Below, one piece after another: positions 50,195-62,495 of a DNA stretch of 64,000 nt; position 1 is the first letter of the stretch, and each line of letters starts with the position of its first letter. The DNA is taken from assembly GCF_030332225.1 (NCBI RefSeq), contig NZ_JAOWIF010000034.1, positions 1 through 64,000 of the forward strand, in the 5' to 3' direction. The position numbers and the translations under genes are program-made. This stretch comes from Citrobacter sp. Cu233 (GTDB lineage Bacteria > Pseudomonadota > Gammaproteobacteria > Enterobacterales > Enterobacteriaceae). A model generated the notes under the pieces. That model saw only the letters and a list, made by a program, of their open reading frames with translations. It searched no databases and was not told the origin of the DNA.

Positions 50195-51580
50195 TTATTC
50201 CTCCAGTTTTTGGGCTACACCATGGCGATTCAGGCCAAAAACCTTATAAATGAGCGTTACTGCCAACAGGAAGCCAATGCCAACAAAAAGCGACATTCGG
50301 GTATCTTCATTAAAGTACATCCCAATTAATACGCAAATCAGGAATGCCATCGTCAAATAATTCGCCCACGGGAACAGAATGGAACGGAACGGATGGCTGG
50401 CTATCGCTTCCTTATGTGCCTGACGGAAACGCAACTGGCTTATCAGGATCACAAACCACGGAACCATGCCCGGCAACACGCTGGCGCTATAGACATAAAC
50501 GAACACCCGCTGCGGATTGGGAATGATGTAGTTCAGGCACGAGCCAATCAGCAGGATCACGATAGAAATCGCTACGCCAGCGACCGGCACCCCGTGACGA
50601 GAGACTTTTCCAACGGAGGCAGGCAGCTGGCGGTTCTTTGCCAGCGCATAGAGCATACGGCCACAGCTGTACATCCCGCTGTTACAGCCAGACAGCGCGG
50701 CTGTCAGGACCACAAAGTTGATAATCCCAGCGGCTGCCGTAATACCAATCTTGGCAAAAGTGAGAACGAACGGGCTGCCGTTACTACCAATCTCATTCCA
50801 CGGGAAGATAGTGACGATAACGAAAATCGCACCCACGTAGAAAATCAGAATACGCCACAGTACCTTGCCCACGGCGCTACGTAGCGTGACCTGCGGGTTT
50901 TTAGCCTCACCAGCCGTGATACCGATCAGCTCCACGCCCTGATAGGAAGCAACAACAATACACAGTGCTGTCAGGAACCCTTTCCAGCCACCCGCGAAGA
51001 AGCCGCCATGCTCGGTCAAATTGCCAAAGCCAATCGCCTGACCACCGTTACCAAAGCCGAAGAAAATAACCCCTACGCCAATGACAATCATCACAATGAT
51101 GGTGGTCACTTTGATCATGGCAAACCAGAACTCAATTTCACCGTACAGGCGAACTGCTGCCAGGTTTGCCAGCGCCACCAGACCCACCGCAATGAGCGCG
51201 GGTATCCATTGCGCCATTTCCGGGAACCAGAACTGCACGTAGACCCCAATGGCGGTAATCTCCGAGATCCCCACCGCCATCCACATAAACCAGTATGACC
51301 ATGCGGTGAGATAGCCAAAGAAGGGGCTCATATAACGGTGAGCGTAAACAGCGAATGAGCCAGTGACCGGCTCCAGGAACAACATCTCCCCCATGGAACG
51401 CATGATGAAGAAGACGAACAGCCCAGCGACGATATACGCCAGCAGAACCGACGGTCCAGCCCATTTCAGGGTACTGGCAGCCCCCATAAACAGTCCGACA
51501 CCAATGGTACCCCCAAGGGCTATCAATTCGATATGACGAGCCTCCAGCCCACGCTGTAGCTCAGATTTATTCTCTGCCAT
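50195..51580 (-). CDS. yifK: YifK/ThrP amino acid permease
   Basis: A 461-residue APC-family transporter with twelve membrane segments; the E. coli protein is reported to import threonine and serine. The family N-terminal signature [17 protein letters not shown] is present. The start at 51580 follows AGAGGA and matches E. coli; in-frame ATGs upstream would add 44 residues in the leader. In Salmonella its translation is blocked by GcvB at the ACA-rich leader, and the same motif occurs here. Confidence 0.94.
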   Translation of the reverse strand: MAENKSELQRGLEARHIELIALGGTIGVGLFMGAASTLKWAGPSVLLAYIVAGLFVFFIMRSMGEMLFLEPVTGSFAVYAHRYMSPFFGYLTAWSYWFMWMAVGISEITAIGVYVQFWFPEMAQWIPALIAVGLVALANLAAVRLYGEIEFWFAMIKVTTIIVMIVIGVGVIFFGFGNGGQAIGFGNLTEHGGFFAGGWKGFLTALCIVVASYQGVELIGITAGEAKNPQVTLRSAVGKVLWRILIFYVGAIFVIVTIFPWNEIGSNGSPFVLTFAKIGITAAAGIINFVVLTAALSGCNSGMYSCGRMLYALAKNRQLPASVGKVSRHGVPVAGVAISIVILLIGSCLNYIIPNPQRVFVYVYSASVLPGMVPWFVILISQLRFRQAHKEAIASHPFRSILFPWANYLTMAFLICVLIGMYFNEDTRMSLFVGIGFLLAVTLIYKVFGLNRHGVAQKLEE

Positions 51581-51588
51581 AGATCCTC

Positions 51589-51596
51589 TTGTTGTG
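51589..51596 (-). promoter_or_regulatory. GcvB target in the yifK leader
   Basis: The minus strand reads GCAAACACAACAAGAGGATC just before the ATG. CACAACAA matches the GcvB R1 target motif and abuts the Shine-Dalgarno GAGGA. Published work on Salmonella yifK showed that this ACA stretch both boosts translation and is the GcvB pairing site. The GcvB gene itself is outside the window. Confidence 0.7.
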
Positions 51597-51812
51597 TTTG
51601 CATTGTTTCCGGTATTACCGGTTATCGTTATGGGTACATCGTTTTTTGCCATAACAGGCCATTCAGCACCGACCGCTTTACGGTTGGCGCCAAAAACACC
51701 ACGGCACTGCAATGATTGCTGCGAATGGTTTCTTAAAATCGTCTAAATGGCAATTAAAGCATTCAAAAAATGAATAGATTGTGCGAGAAAGCAGCGATTA
51801 TGTTGTGAATAA

Positions 51813-51838
51813 GTAGCGCGTTTAGCATAACGCGCTAC
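51813..51838 (-). terminator. hairpin at the end of the wec operon
   Basis: GTAGCGCGTT-tagcat-AACGCGCTAC has perfect 10-bp arms, 20 bp after the wecG stop. Only a weak T-rich stretch (TTATTC) follows on the minus strand, so it may be a stabiliser or weak terminator. The rest of 51581-51858 is the yifK leader and promoter region. Confidence 0.6.
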
Positions 51839-51858
51839 TGAACAACGCAGAGGTGATG

Positions 51859-52599
51859 TCAGAGATTGCCGGTATAGTGCCAGCGGAGATAACGTAATAA
51901 ACGAAGTTGGCGGGTGATACGACTCGGTTGCAGCAGCAAGCGATACAGCCACTCCAATCCCAGGCTCTGCCAGAATTTGGGCGCGCGCTTTACGTGCCCG
52001 GTAAACACATCGTAGGTGCCACCCACGCCCATATACAGCGCATGCGGATGGACCAGGCGACAATCGCGCATAAAAATTTCTTGTTTCGGCGATCCCATCG
52101 CCACGGTAACAAGTTGTGCGCCGCTGGCATGAATACGCTCAAACAGCGCCTGACGCTGATCGGCGGTAAAATAGCCGTCCTGACTGCCAACAATATTGAC
52201 GTGCCATTGTGCGCGCAGTTTTGCCTCTGTTTGTGTCAGAACATCAGGCTTACCGCCAACCAGGAATACGGGCGTTCCTTCCTTCCCGGCGCGTGCCATC
52301 AGAGCTTCCCAGAGATCGGCCCCCGCCACACGTGATACCTGAGCCTGCGGGAATTTTTTACACACGGAACGCACCACGCTGATCCCATCCGCATATTTAA
52401 ACTCAGCGGCCTCGATCAACGTCCGAACCTCTGGGTTATCCTCCGCAGTCAGCATTTTCTCGGCGTTAATCGCTACCAGCGTCCCCTGCCTGAGATGTCC
52501 CTCAGCAAACAGGTAATTCAGCGCATGCTGCATATCGCGCCAGCCAATCAGTTCTAATCCGCGCAGTGAATACAGCGGCGCAGTTGTGTTATCTGTCAT
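51859..52599 (-). CDS. wecG: UDP-ManNAcA transferase WecG
   Basis: A 246-residue GT26 glycosyltransferase that adds N-acetylmannosaminuronic acid to lipid I, giving ECA lipid II on the inner face of the cytoplasmic membrane. The family motif G-S-P-K-Q-E near residue 165 and the A-D-G-x-x-V region near 70 are present. Length equals E. coli. Last gene of the ECA cluster; its ATG overlaps the wzyE stop by one base. Confidence 0.95.
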   Translation of the reverse strand: MTDNTTAPLYSLRGLELIGWRDMQHALNYLFAEGHLRQGTLVAINAEKMLTAEDNPEVRTLIEAAEFKYADGISVVRSVCKKFPQAQVSRVAGADLWEALMARAGKEGTPVFLVGGKPDVLTQTEAKLRAQWHVNIVGSQDGYFTADQRQALFERIHASGAQLVTVAMGSPKQEIFMRDCRLVHPHALYMGVGGTYDVFTGHVKRAPKFWQSLGLEWLYRLLLQPSRITRQLRLLRYLRWHYTGNL

Positions 52600-53954
52600 T
52601 ACGATCCTTCAACCTGTGTCCGGGGCACCGACTTTATTCGTTTATGGATGAGTCCCGCACTATCAAACAGCCAGTACAACAATTTTGCCACCAACAGACA
52701 GACGCCGAAAATCACGAGGAAAAAGACAACTCGCGAGACAAACGAATCTAACCCTTCACGTGCCAAAACGATCATATTAAAAATGGCGCCGAAACAGAAA
52801 CTGTGCAAAATCGCTGACTTATAGCGATTCGTTTCCCGGTTACCTAATTCATACAACCAATCGAACCATTTAATAATCAGGCCGACGACAATCGCACCTA
52901 ACGGTATAAACAAGGCCCCGCCCATCACCACCAGCGAACCAATCAGCGTCGGGGAGATAGCCAGGCCCGAGTGATTGTTCAGCACTTCCCAGGTAAAATA
53001 GTTCGCGGAATTGAGCACAATGCCCGGTCGGCCCGGCCACAGCCAGGACGGTATAAAGACGTAGAAATCACGGACGATCGGTGCCAGTCCCTGAAACTCA
53101 ATATTGTGGTAATTTTGCAGCAATAGCGCCAAATTCTCCCACGGCGAAAAGGTATCGCGCGTGAGGTACAGGAAAGTATAGAACGCCTCATCACCGCTGA
53201 CGTTCATCCCGTAGCGCTTCAGTGCCAGCCAGAACATCCCGACAATACCCAGTACACCCGCGGCGGCCAGCATCCACAGCGAAATCCAGCCACGAATAAT
53301 GCCGATAAACAGGAAAATGGCAAACGCGATAATAATATTGGCGCGGGTTCCGCCAACAATCATGTACGTCAGCAAACCAAATGCAACGGTACTCACCAGG
53401 AAGAACAGCCACGCTTTGCTGTCCTGACGCAGGAAGTAGACCACCAACATCGCCGGAATGAAGAAGTAGAAGAAGCGTTTCAGAGCCACCCCGGAGACTT
53501 CACTGGAGAAAATCTGGCTATAGGATTGCAGCCTGAACAGCAGGAAACCGTTGTGCATAAAGAAAATGCCCACGCTCACCAGCGCAATCGCCATCAGGAT
53601 AATCCAGGTCAAATGGGCTTCAACGCGATTGATGGTAAACAGCGGTCTGCGCGTTCTCTCCAGGCTCCGTTTACGCAGGCGTGTTTTATAGGTCACATAG
53701 TACACTGCGTAGAAACAGGCAGCAGACAGCAACGCCTGCAGCAGAATTTCCGGCGGGGCCACCGCCACATCAAAGCGAAAGACCAGCACGCTGGTCAACG
53801 GAAAACCAAAGAAAAACGTCAATAAAAACAGCAACGAGAAGAAAACATTGAAGTTAAACCGCACGCGTCGGAATTCAAACCAGGTCAGCGTGGCGATAAA
53901 CAAAGTAGAGAGTAGCCACACCACCAGCAGACCGCTGAATTGCATCAGACTCAT
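52599..53954 (-). CDS. wzyE: ECA polymerase WzyE
   Basis: A 451-residue multi-spanning membrane protein (about 11 segments) that polymerises ECA trisaccharide repeats in the periplasm. It aligns with E. coli WzyE from M-S-L-M-Q-F-S-G-L through the C-terminal S-A-G-L-I-H-K-R. It has four overlapping bases with wecF and one with wecG. Confidence 0.94.
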   Translation of the reverse strand: MSLMQFSGLLVVWLLSTLFIATLTWFEFRRVRFNFNVFFSLLFLLTFFFGFPLTSVLVFRFDVAVAPPEILLQALLSAACFYAVYYVTYKTRLRKRSLERTRRPLFTINRVEAHLTWIILMAIALVSVGIFFMHNGFLLFRLQSYSQIFSSEVSGVALKRFFYFFIPAMLVVYFLRQDSKAWLFFLVSTVAFGLLTYMIVGGTRANIIIAFAIFLFIGIIRGWISLWMLAAAGVLGIVGMFWLALKRYGMNVSGDEAFYTFLYLTRDTFSPWENLALLLQNYHNIEFQGLAPIVRDFYVFIPSWLWPGRPGIVLNSANYFTWEVLNNHSGLAISPTLIGSLVVMGGALFIPLGAIVVGLIIKWFDWLYELGNRETNRYKSAILHSFCFGAIFNMIVLAREGLDSFVSRVVFFLVIFGVCLLVAKLLYWLFDSAGLIHKRIKSVPRTQVEGS

Positions 53955-55030
53955 ACGGTTTCTCCTGAGGCAATGCGCAGCGCGTTATGCCACGGTTGCA
54001 GATAATTCGGGCTAAAGAAAGTAATTGCACTTTTATCAACCGATGCCAGCTGGCGCTGCGCTTCGCGTACAATACCTTCATTGAGTACATCTGTCGTAAA
54101 CAGAACCGGGATATTTTGCTCTGCCATATCCTGCCAGAATGGGTTTTCACGGTTGAGCACGCACGGAATCCCCGCCTGAATCAGCAGACACAATGTACCA
54201 ATCCCCTGTTGACGGGCAAAAATAAAGTAACCCAGATCGCACTGACGCAGTAGCGCCAGATAGGCATCAAACTCCAGCTTTTCACTGAGAATTTGCAGAT
54301 TATCGGCGCTAAATAACGCCAGACCTGCCTGGCGTACTTCATCAATATAGCCTGCATTATTTGCCGGGTAACCCATTGGCACAATCACGTTCACCGTATC
54401 ACCAAACTGCTGATGAACAGCGCGTAGCGCGGCTACATGCTCATTACTGCGATCGCCAGAGTTTCCGACCAGGATCGTCATTTTCCCGCGTTGCTGGCGC
54501 TCATTACTCATATTGTTCAGCGACGGATCCATACGCGTTGGGAAATAGAGCAATTCCCCACGTACACACGGATGCTGCTCAGCGAAATAGCTCAGATCGC
54601 CTCGCGTGGCAAAGACACAACCCACGCGGTTTTGCGCCATTCGACGAATCGGGTAAAACAGACGAAATTTCAGGCCACTCGAGACTTCATACAGATCGGC
54701 GCCCCAGATATGCCAGTAAAACTGCTCAGGTTTAATCCCCCCGCTCAGCAATGCCAGCCACAGGCTGGTATTGAACTGCCCATGAAAGAAGAAACGCTGC
54801 TGGCGATCCGTCTTAGCTTTGGCAATAACGGCCTCTGCCAGCGCCTTTTTTCCGCCGTAAAAACTCAGTGATAACGCCGGGTAGCTCTCGCTTAATCCCG
54901 TATCCTGACCAGCAACCATAAACACGCGCGCGTGCTCACTCGTTGCAGACAACGCGTCGTTGAAGAACCGCAGCACGGTTTGGTTATGGTGAGGGATATC
55001 CGATCCCAGAACGTGAATCAGTACAGTCAT
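53951..55030 (-). CDS. wecF: TDP-Fuc4NAc:lipid II transferase WecF
   Basis: A 359-residue GT56 glycosyltransferase that adds 4-acetamido-4,6-dideoxygalactose to lipid II to complete ECA lipid III. It starts [15 protein letters not shown] and carries a glycine-rich [11 protein letters not shown] near residue 180. Starts and ends with 4-bp overlaps with wzxE and wzyE. Confidence 0.94.
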   Translation of the reverse strand: MTVLIHVLGSDIPHHNQTVLRFFNDALSATSEHARVFMVAGQDTGLSESYPALSLSFYGGKKALAEAVIAKAKTDRQQRFFFHGQFNTSLWLALLSGGIKPEQFYWHIWGADLYEVSSGLKFRLFYPIRRMAQNRVGCVFATRGDLSYFAEQHPCVRGELLYFPTRMDPSLNNMSNERQQRGKMTILVGNSGDRSNEHVAALRAVHQQFGDTVNVIVPMGYPANNAGYIDEVRQAGLALFSADNLQILSEKLEFDAYLALLRQCDLGYFIFARQQGIGTLCLLIQAGIPCVLNRENPFWQDMAEQNIPVLFTTDVLNEGIVREAQRQLASVDKSAITFFSPNYLQPWHNALRIASGETV

Positions 55031-56277
55031 ACCCGCCTACGCCAGAGTAAAAACACGCCACAACAAAGAGAAAAATAGACGATGTACGTTGCCATATAGG
55101 CCTGTGCCGCGCCGAGAGCACCGTGCGCGGGGATCAACCAGTGGGCAAATGCCGTCAACAAAATGAACTGGCTCATTTCGGCCAGAATATAAAACCGCAG
55201 CGAGGCCTTCGCGATCACCAGATAGCCAAAGACGTAGGCACCAACTTTCAGAACATCCCCCACAAGTTGCCAGGCAAACAAATCGCGCATGGCGGTGAAT
55301 TTAGCGGAGAAAAGCAGCCAGATAGCAAAATCACGTAACAGCCAGACGGTAAAACTCGCGGCAGCAACTGCCGGCAACACAAATTTCAGCGACTTGATAA
55401 CTTCACGCGTGATGTCGCGCTTTTCAGTCAGGCGAGACAGTGTTGGCAATAGATACACACTGAATGAAGCGGTAATAAATTGCAGGTAGGCATCAGAGAT
55501 ACTGCTCACCCCCTGCCAGATCCCCACGTCATCCCAGCTGTATTGCGCCGCCAATAGGTTTCGCATCATCACATATGCCACTGGTAGCGTCACAGAGGTA
55601 ATCAGCGCCATCAACGTAAACTTGCTGAGTTGTCCTGCCAGGCCGTTATCCCAGGAAGGTTTCAGGTATTGCACAGGAATGGTTCCACGCTTGATCAGCA
55701 TAAGCATGGCGGGCAACACCACCAGCGCTGGCACCAGCGCCAGCCCCAGCAAGGCACCTTCGTATCCGCCCAACCGATAGCAGCCGTAGTAGGCCACGAC
55801 GCCGACCAGGCTGCCAATAATCAGCGATAGCGCATTACCTGCGGCATCACGGAACCCTTTCATCAACGCCAGCAACAGGTTTGCCCAGGCAATCCCCATC
55901 TGTACCAGCGCAACCAGGCGTACCAGCCCCTGAAAATGCGTATGACCAAACAATCCCTGACTGATAGGCGCTGCTGCCAGCAAAAAAATCACCGCCATCA
56001 GCGTAGAGAATCCCAACACCATTGCGGATGATGTCCCCACCACCTTACGCAACCGCGCCGGGTCATCATGGTGCTGCGCAACGTATTTCGTGACACCGTT
56101 GAAAATCCCAGCGCCCGCCAACACGCCAAGCACGGTGACCATCTGACGGAAGTTTCCCGCCTGGCCCACACCCGCAGGGCCGAAAGAGACCGCCAGCAGT
56201 TTTACCACCAACAAACCCGCACCAATTTTTACCAGCGTACTGGTAGCCGTCCACAAGGACGCTTTAGCCAGCGACAT
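55027..56277 (-). CDS. wzxE: ECA lipid III flippase WzxE
   Basis: A 416-residue MATE/MOP-family flippase with about twelve membrane segments, moving undecaprenyl-PP-trisaccharide to the periplasmic face. N-terminal [11 protein letters not shown] and the [17 protein letters not shown] stretch are typical. It follows wecE by 1 bp. Confidence 0.95.
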   Translation of the reverse strand: MSLAKASLWTATSTLVKIGAGLLVVKLLAVSFGPAGVGQAGNFRQMVTVLGVLAGAGIFNGVTKYVAQHHDDPARLRKVVGTSSAMVLGFSTLMAVIFLLAAAPISQGLFGHTHFQGLVRLVALVQMGIAWANLLLALMKGFRDAAGNALSLIIGSLVGVVAYYGCYRLGGYEGALLGLALVPALVVLPAMLMLIKRGTIPVQYLKPSWDNGLAGQLSKFTLMALITSVTLPVAYVMMRNLLAAQYSWDDVGIWQGVSSISDAYLQFITASFSVYLLPTLSRLTEKRDITREVIKSLKFVLPAVAAASFTVWLLRDFAIWLLFSAKFTAMRDLFAWQLVGDVLKVGAYVFGYLVIAKASLRFYILAEMSQFILLTAFAHWLIPAHGALGAAQAYMATYIVYFSLCCGVFLLWRRRV

Positions 56278-56278
56278 A

Positions 56279-57409
56279 TCAGGAGAAGTAATTGAGTAAG
56301 GTCGTAATCACTGTGCGCTGGTTAACCGGCGACAGGTTGTAAAACAGCGGGAGACGCAACAGACGTTCACTCTCTTTAGTGGTGTAACGATCGACTCCGG
56401 AAAACACACCAAATTTATCGCCAGCCGGACAATCATGCAGCGGAATATAATGGAATACCGCCATGATTTCGGCTTCTTTAAGGAAGTTAATCAACGCCGC
56501 GCGATCGTCAATATCACGCAGCTTGATATAAAACATATGGGCGTTCTGCGCACACCCTTCCGGGATGACGGGTAAATCAATGCGCCCGGCGCGCGCCAGC
56601 GGTTCGAGAGCATCATAATAATTCTGCCACAGTACCAGTCGCTGATGATTAATACGCTCTGCCGCTTCCAGTTGCGCCCACAGATAGGCAGCCTGGAGAT
56701 CGGACATCAAATAACTGGAGCCAATATCGCGCCAGGTATATTTATCAACCTGACCGCGGAAAAATTGACTGCGATTCGTCCCCTTTTCACGGATGATTTC
56801 TGCACGTTCAACTAATTTACGGTCGTTGATCAGCGTCGCCCCGCCTTCACCGCCTGCGGTATAGTTTTTGGTCTCATGGAAGCTAAAGCAGCCAATATGC
56901 CCAATGGTCCCCAGCGCACGGCCTTTGTAGGTCGACATTACGCCCTGAGCAGCATCTTCCACCACGAACAGGTTGTACTGTGACGCCAACGCCATAATGG
57001 TATCCATTTCACAGGCAACCCCGGCGTAGTGCACCGGCACGATAGCGCGGGTTTTCTCGGTAATCGCCGCTTCAATCAGCGTTTCATCAATGTTCATGGT
57101 ATCCGGGTGGATATCGACAAAGACGATTTTTGCGCCACGCAGCACGAATGCATTCGCGGTAGAGACAAATGTGTAGCTGGGCATGATGACTTCATCGCCG
57201 GGCTGGATGTCCAGCAATAATGCCGCCATCTCCAGTGACGCGGTACAGGATGGCGTCAGCAGCACTTTCTCACTGCCAAAATGCTGCTCCAGCCATTGCT
57301 GGCAACGACGGGTAAAACCACCATCGCCACACAGCTTACCGCTGCTCATCGCTGACTGCATGTATTCAAGCTCGGTTCCCACCACCGGCGGTGCGTTAAA
57401 TGGAATCAT
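56279..57409 (-). CDS. wecE: TDP-4-oxo-6-deoxyglucose aminotransferase WecE
   Basis: A 376-residue DegT/DnrJ/EryC1-family PLP enzyme that makes TDP-4-amino-4,6-dideoxygalactose for ECA. The PLP lysine is in S-F-H-E-T-K-N-Y near 181; E-D-A-A-Q-G near 155 binds the cofactor ring. The start at 57409 (M-I-P-F-N-A-P-P) gives the E. coli length; an 80-residue upstream extension lies wholly inside wecD and is spurious. Confidence 0.96.
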   Translation of the reverse strand: MIPFNAPPVVGTELEYMQSAMSSGKLCGDGGFTRRCQQWLEQHFGSEKVLLTPSCTASLEMAALLLDIQPGDEVIMPSYTFVSTANAFVLRGAKIVFVDIHPDTMNIDETLIEAAITEKTRAIVPVHYAGVACEMDTIMALASQYNLFVVEDAAQGVMSTYKGRALGTIGHIGCFSFHETKNYTAGGEGGATLINDRKLVERAEIIREKGTNRSQFFRGQVDKYTWRDIGSSYLMSDLQAAYLWAQLEAAERINHQRLVLWQNYYDALEPLARAGRIDLPVIPEGCAQNAHMFYIKLRDIDDRAALINFLKEAEIMAVFHYIPLHDCPAGDKFGVFSGVDRYTTKESERLLRLPLFYNLSPVNQRTVITTLLNYFS

Positions 57410-57413
57410 TTTG

Positions 57414-58091
57414 TCACCTGTATAACCAGTACGCGGTGCTTTCCACATTTGCACCACTCTGTATATAACGTTTAAGCGCGGCGGTGTTGCCCATCTGGGT
57501 CGCCACCCGCAATGTTGTTTTACCACGAGCCTGCGCCCAGCAAAGCGCAGCCTGCATAAGTTCTGCACCCGCACCACGACCAGCCAGCAGGCCAATACGT
57601 GCATCAGTATCATTGACGTCACGGAGTGAGACATAACCACGAATCCCACCTGTCTGTGTGCGAAAAATGAGGCACTGATGATCGAACGTGCCCAGCACAG
57701 CGTTTTCTATCCACTGTGCATAAAAACGCGCACTGGCCTCCACGGGATACCACGGTGCGCGGAAACGACTTTGGGCGAACGCCTCTCCAGCCAGTTGACG
57801 CAGCAGCGGAATATCCGCAGTTTGTGCCACCTGAGCATCGGGATTTTCACGGGCGCACGTGACCGGCAGAACAAAGTCCATCTCTCCTTCTACCAGCGAA
57901 AAACCCAACTGCTGTAACGCATCTATTTCATTCGTATTTGCGGCAGGAATTTTTGCCTGCACCCGTTCCCAGCGCTGCAAGACCTCTGCTGTCAGGATCG
58001 GTGCGTGCGGGTCAAACCGTACGATGGCGCTATTCACGCCAAAGAACGTATTTTCCCAATCCAGAGACTCAATACTGGCGCGGACGGGCAC
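57414..58091 (-). CDS. wecD: TDP-fucosamine acetyltransferase WecD
   Basis: A 225-residue GNAT-family enzyme that acetylates TDP-4-amino-4,6-dideoxygalactose. The acetyl-CoA loop is [12 protein letters not shown] near 170, and the C-terminal half ([14 protein letters not shown]) is highly conserved. The start is GTG at 58091 (M-P-V-R-A-S-I-E), overlapping the 3' end of rffH by 23 bp, as in E. coli. A longer frame with an ATG at 58148 runs further into rffH and lacks homology. Confidence 0.9.
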   Translation of the reverse strand: MPVRASIESLDWENTFFGVNSAIVRFDPHAPILTAEVLQRWERVQAKIPAANTNEIDALQQLGFSLVEGEMDFVLPVTCARENPDAQVAQTADIPLLRQLAGEAFAQSRFRAPWYPVEASARFYAQWIENAVLGTFDHQCLIFRTQTGGIRGYVSLRDVNDTDARIGLLAGRGAGAELMQAALCWAQARGKTTLRVATQMGNTAALKRYIQSGANVESTAYWLYR

Positions 58092-58950
58092 GGAGAAGCT
58101 CCAGCAAATATTGGCCGTAGCCTGTTTTAGCCAGAGAGCTGGCGGCACGTCTTACGCCTTCATCATCCAGCCAGCCATTGCGCCATGCTATCTCTTCCAG
58201 ACAGGCGATTTTAAAGCCCTGACGTTTCTCTACCGTCTGCACAAAAGTGCTCGCTTCAATCAGACTGTCGTGCGTACCGGTATCCAGCCAGGCAAAACCA
58301 CGGCCAAGCAGTTCAACGGTCAGATTGCCATCGTCAAGGTACATCTGGTTAATGGAGGTAATTTCCAGTTCCCCACGCTCAGAAGGTTTCACACGCTTTG
58401 CGTATTCCACTACCTTACTGTCGTAGAAATAGAGTCCTGTCACCGCCCAGTTTGATTTTGGTTCTTTCGGCTTCTCTTCCAGCGAGACTGCCCGAAAATT
58501 GTCATCAAACTCCACCACACCGAAGCGATCAGGATCCATCACCTGATAGCCAAATACCGTCGCACCTGTCGTGCGGGCGGCGACATGGCGTAATTTTGGA
58601 CTAAATCCCTGGCCAAAGAAGATATTGTCCCCAAGCACCAGACATGACGGTTCGCCGTTAAGGAACGTTTCACCAATAATGAACGCCTGTGCTAAACCAT
58701 CCGGACTGGGCTGCTCTGCATAGTGCAATTCAATACCGAACTCAGAGCCATCCCCCAGCAAACGCTGGAAATACCCTTTATCTTCCGGTGTCGTAATAAT
58801 TAGGATCTCGCGAATTCCCGCCAACATCAGTACCGATAGCGGGTAATAGATCATGGGCTTATCGTAAATAGGCAATAACTGCTTCGATACGCCGCGCGTA
58901 ATGGGGTACAGGCGAGTACCTGAGCCACCAGCCAGAATGATACCTTTCAT
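58069..58950 (-). CDS. rffH: glucose-1-phosphate thymidylyltransferase RffH
   Basis: A 293-residue nucleotidyltransferase making dTDP-glucose for the Fuc4NAc branch of ECA. The signature G-G-S-G-T-R-L-Y-P near residue 8 and the metal-binding D in L-G-D-N-I-F near 108 are present. It is a paralogue of RmlA but lies in the ECA cluster, 33 bp after rffG. Confidence 0.95.
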   Translation of the reverse strand: MKGIILAGGSGTRLYPITRGVSKQLLPIYDKPMIYYPLSVLMLAGIREILIITTPEDKGYFQRLLGDGSEFGIELHYAEQPSPDGLAQAFIIGETFLNGEPSCLVLGDNIFFGQGFSPKLRHVAARTTGATVFGYQVMDPDRFGVVEFDDNFRAVSLEEKPKEPKSNWAVTGLYFYDSKVVEYAKRVKPSERGELEITSINQMYLDDGNLTVELLGRGFAWLDTGTHDSLIEASTFVQTVEKRQGFKIACLEEIAWRNGWLDDEGVRRAASSLAKTGYGQYLLELLRARPRQY

Positions 58951-58983
58951 ATGATCTCTCCTCCGGGTGCCAAAACCAGGCTG

Positions 58984-60051
58984 TTAGCCCTTCAGCCCCA
59001 AACGCTCACCCTGGTAACTGCCATCCTGCACGGGTTTCCACCAGGCCTCATTTGTCAGATACCATTGCACGGTTTTACGCATCCCACTTTCAAACGTTTC
59101 CTGCGGCACCCAGCCAAGTTCACGCGCAATTTTTGACGCATCAATGGCATAGCGCAAATCATGGCCAGGGCGATCGTCAACATAGGTGATCAATTCACGA
59201 TACCGCATGACACCTTGTGGTTTTTGCGGCGCCAGTTCTTCCAACAAGCTGCAAATCGTTTCGACCACTTCCAGGTTTTTACGCTCGTTATGACCACCAA
59301 TATTATAGGTCTCGCCAACCGCACCTGTTGTCGCGACGCAATAGAGCGCCCGGGCATGATCTTCCACATACAGCCAGTCACGAATCTGCTGTCCGTTGCC
59401 GTACACCGGTAGAGGTTTTCCCGCCAGTGCATTGAGTATCATCAGCGGGATCAGTTTTTCCGGGAAATGGTAGGGCCCATAGTTGTTGGAGCAGTTAGTA
59501 ATTAACGTTGGCAGCCCGTAGGTACGCAACCAGGCCCGAACCAGATGATCGCTGCTGGCCTTTGACGCGGAATAAGGACTACTCGGTGCATACGGCGTCG
59601 TTTCGGTAAAGAAATCATCCGTAGCATGCAGGTCGCCGTACACCTCATCGGTTGATATATGGTGGAAACGAAACGCCTGCTTTTTATCATCGGTTAACAC
59701 ATTCCAGTATGCGCGAGCGGCTTCCAGCAACGTGTAGGTCCCGACAATATTGGTTTCAATAAATGCGGCGGGGCCATCGATAGAACGATCAACATGACTT
59801 TCTGCCGCCAGGTGCATCACGCAATCCGGCTGATACTGTTGAAACACGTTGTCGAGCGCTACGCGATCGCAGATATCCACGTGTTCAAAGGCAAAACGGG
59901 CATTCTGTGCAACCGGCGCCAGCGACATCAGGTTTCCGGCATAGGTTAACTTATCAACCACTACCACGGCATCCTGAGTCTCATTAATGATGTGACGCAC
60001 AACCGCTGAGCCGATAAATCCTGCACCACCGGTAACCAGAATTCGTTTCAT
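58984..60051 (-). CDS. rffG: dTDP-glucose 4,6-dehydratase RffG
   Basis: A 355-residue short-chain dehydrogenase/reductase. NAD loop G-G-A-G-F-I-G near residue 8, catalytic T-D-E-V-Y-G near 134 and the Y-S-A-S-K active-site pair near 160-164. It converts dTDP-glucose to the 4-keto-6-deoxy sugar used by WecE. Overlaps wecC by one base. Confidence 0.96.
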   Translation of the reverse strand: MKRILVTGGAGFIGSAVVRHIINETQDAVVVVDKLTYAGNLMSLAPVAQNARFAFEHVDICDRVALDNVFQQYQPDCVMHLAAESHVDRSIDGPAAFIETNIVGTYTLLEAARAYWNVLTDDKKQAFRFHHISTDEVYGDLHATDDFFTETTPYAPSSPYSASKASSDHLVRAWLRTYGLPTLITNCSNNYGPYHFPEKLIPLMILNALAGKPLPVYGNGQQIRDWLYVEDHARALYCVATTGAVGETYNIGGHNERKNLEVVETICSLLEELAPQKPQGVMRYRELITYVDDRPGHDLRYAIDASKIARELGWVPQETFESGMRKTVQWYLTNEAWWKPVQDGSYQGERLGLKG

Positions 60052-61313
60052 TAGCGCCAGACTCCTTTGGTATCAACCACATATTGCTGGTGAACCGCAT
60101 CGCCTTTAATCGCTTTAAATTCATTATGGTCAACCAGCATCACCAGCACATCAGCACTTGCCAACGCAGCATCCAGTTTCGCCAGTTGGCACAGGCCATC
60201 CAGTTTTTTCGGCAACTGATGAATATTCGGTTCCACCACCAACGTCTCGCCGCTGTGCCAGCGTGCGATACTTTGCGCCACCCCCATTGCCGGGCTTTCA
60301 CGTAAATCATCAATATTCGGTTTGAATGCCAGACCAAAACAGGCAATTTTTACTTCGCTGGCACGTTTATTGGTTTCCGCCAGACAATCTGCTACAGCGG
60401 CTTTTACCCGATCGACAACCCAATGAGGCTTACTGTCATTTACCTCGCGCGCGGTGCGGATCAATCTCGCCTGCTGCGGGTTCTGCGCCACAATAAACCA
60501 CGGGTCGACCGCGATACAGTGTCCGCCAACGCCAGGTCCAGGCTGCAAAATATTAACCCGCGGGTGGCGGTTCGCCAGACGGATCAGCTCCCAGACATTA
60601 ATCTCCTGATCGGCGCAAATCAGCGACAGTTCATTAGCAAAGGCGATATTGACATCGCGGAAGCTGTTTTCGGTCAACTTGCACATTTCTGCGGTGCGGG
60701 CGTTAGTCACCACGCATTCACCTTCGAGGAAGATGTTGTACAGTTCGCTGGCGCGCGCAGAACAGACGGGGGTCATTCCGCCAATCACACGGTCATTTTT
60801 AATCAGTTCAACCATCACCTGGCCTGGCAGCACGCGCTCCGGACAATAAGCAATGTTCACGTCAGCCTGTACCCCCGTCTGCTGCGGGAAAGTCAGGTCA
60901 GGGCGCATTTCTGCAAGCCATGCAGCCATCTGTTCCGTTGCCCCGACGGGTGACGTCGATTCAAGGATCACCAACGCCCCTTTTTTCAACACCGGTGCAA
61001 GCGACTTCGCAGCGGCTTCAACATAGACCATATCGGGTTCATGCTCCCCCTTGAAGGGGGTCGGCACAGCAATCAGATAAGCGTCTGCTTCGACAGGTGC
61101 TGTAACCGCACGCAGAAAGCCATTTTCGACAGCTGTTTTCACCACAGCACCCAAATCGGGTTCGACGATGTGGATTTCACCGCGGTTAATGGTATCCACC
61201 GCATGTTGATTTACATCTACGCCAATAACATGTTTTTGACGGGAAGCAAAAGCGGCCGCCGTTGGCAGTCCGATATAACCCAGCCCAATGACAGAAATGG
61301 TCGTAAAACTCAT
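60051..61313 (-). CDS. wecC: UDP-N-acetyl-D-mannosamine dehydrogenase WecC
   Basis: A 420-residue enzyme that oxidises UDP-ManNAc to UDP-ManNAcA. The NAD loop G-L-G-Y-I-G-L-P near residue 10 and the catalytic cysteine in G-G-H-C-I-A-V-D near 266 are present, with the central N-S-F-R-D-V-N linker. Overlaps wecB by 4 bp. Confidence 0.96.
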   Translation of the reverse strand: MSFTTISVIGLGYIGLPTAAAFASRQKHVIGVDVNQHAVDTINRGEIHIVEPDLGAVVKTAVENGFLRAVTAPVEADAYLIAVPTPFKGEHEPDMVYVEAAAKSLAPVLKKGALVILESTSPVGATEQMAAWLAEMRPDLTFPQQTGVQADVNIAYCPERVLPGQVMVELIKNDRVIGGMTPVCSARASELYNIFLEGECVVTNARTAEMCKLTENSFRDVNIAFANELSLICADQEINVWELIRLANRHPRVNILQPGPGVGGHCIAVDPWFIVAQNPQQARLIRTAREVNDSKPHWVVDRVKAAVADCLAETNKRASEVKIACFGLAFKPNIDDLRESPAMGVAQSIARWHSGETLVVEPNIHQLPKKLDGLCQLAKLDAALASADVLVMLVDHNEFKAIKGDAVHQQYVVDTKGVWR

Positions 61314-62440
61314 AGCGATATCCGATTATTTTTTAACGCGTGTAAAATGCGGCCACACGCCTGCCCATCACCATACGGATTATGGGCGCGGCTCATGGTC
61401 TGATATTCATTTTCGTCATGCAGCAAGCGCGTGACTTCTGCCACAATACGCTGAGGGTCAGTCCCAACCAGACGTACTGTGCCTGCGGTAATAGCTTCTG
61501 GCCGTTCCGTTGTTTCGCGCATCACCAACACAGGTTTGCCCAGAGAAGGGGCTTCCTCCTGAATCCCGCCAGAATCGGTAAGGATAAGCCAGGCATGATT
61601 CATCAGCCAGACGAACGGCAGATAGTCCTGCGGTTCAATTAGCATCACGTTATCAACGTGACCCAAAATACGATTTACCGGCTCGCTAACGTTGGGGTTC
61701 AGGTGTACCGGATAGACAATCTGTACATTCTGATTAGCCGCTGCAATTTCCGCCAGAGCATGGCAGATTTGCTCAAAACCGCGACCAAAGCTTTCCCGAC
61801 GATGACCGGTCACCAGGATCATCTTTTTATCAGCATCCAGGAAAGGATAGCGCTCAGCCAGTTCAGCGCGCAGCGCTTCATTTCCCAGTACACGATCGCG
61901 AACCCAGATCAACGCATCAATAACCGTGTTCCCCGTGACAAAAATACGATCATTCGGAATGGTTTCACGCAGCAGGTTTTGGCGTGAATTTTCAGTTGGG
62001 GAAAAGTGATACATTGCCAGGCGTCCGGTCAGTGTACGGTTTGCCTCTTCCGGCCAGGGAGAATAGAGATCGCCAGTTCTCAACCCGGCCTCAACATGTC
62101 CCACCGGAATACGCTGATAAAACGCGGCCAGACTGGTAGCAAGGGTCGTTGTTGTATCACCGTGGACTAGCACCACATCAGGTTTGAACTCAGTGAGGAT
62201 TGGCTTTAATCCTTCCAGAATTCGACAGGTAATTTCTGTCAGTCCCTGACCTGGCTGCATAATATTGAGATCGTAGTCAGGTACGATGGAAAAGAGGTGC
62301 AATACCTGATCGAGCATCTCCCGATGCTGTGCAGTGACGCAAACTTTCGCGTCGAAATCAGGATCTTTAGCCAGCGCATGAACCAGAGGAGCCATCTTAA
62401 TGGCCTCCGGTCGCGTACCAAATACAGTCAGTACTTTCAC
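61310..62440 (-). CDS. wecB: UDP-GlcNAc 2-epimerase WecB
   Basis: A 376-residue non-hydrolysing epimerase making UDP-ManNAc. [10 protein letters not shown] near the start, H-G-D-T-T-T near 94, H-V-E-A-G-L-R near 116 and G-H-R-R-E-S near 212 mark the family. The start is GTG at 62440 (M-K-V-L-T-V-F-G), with GAAGAG upstream, giving the E. coli length; the ATG at 62482 would add 14 residues. Confidence 0.95.
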   Translation of the reverse strand: MKVLTVFGTRPEAIKMAPLVHALAKDPDFDAKVCVTAQHREMLDQVLHLFSIVPDYDLNIMQPGQGLTEITCRILEGLKPILTEFKPDVVLVHGDTTTTLATSLAAFYQRIPVGHVEAGLRTGDLYSPWPEEANRTLTGRLAMYHFSPTENSRQNLLRETIPNDRIFVTGNTVIDALIWVRDRVLGNEALRAELAERYPFLDADKKMILVTGHRRESFGRGFEQICHALAEIAAANQNVQIVYPVHLNPNVSEPVNRILGHVDNVMLIEPQDYLPFVWLMNHAWLILTDSGGIQEEAPSLGKPVLVMRETTERPEAITAGTVRLVGTDPQRIVAEVTRLLHDENEYQTMSRAHNPYGDGQACGRILHALKNNRISL

Positions 62441-62495
62441 ATCGATTCTCTTCGGATTGGCAGTGAGAGCCCAGCCCCTCACTGCAACGGTATTG

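Noticed and set aside
57410-57649. 80-residue N-terminal extension of WecE
   Set aside because: It lies entirely within wecD on the same strand in another frame; the family starts at M-I-P-F-N.
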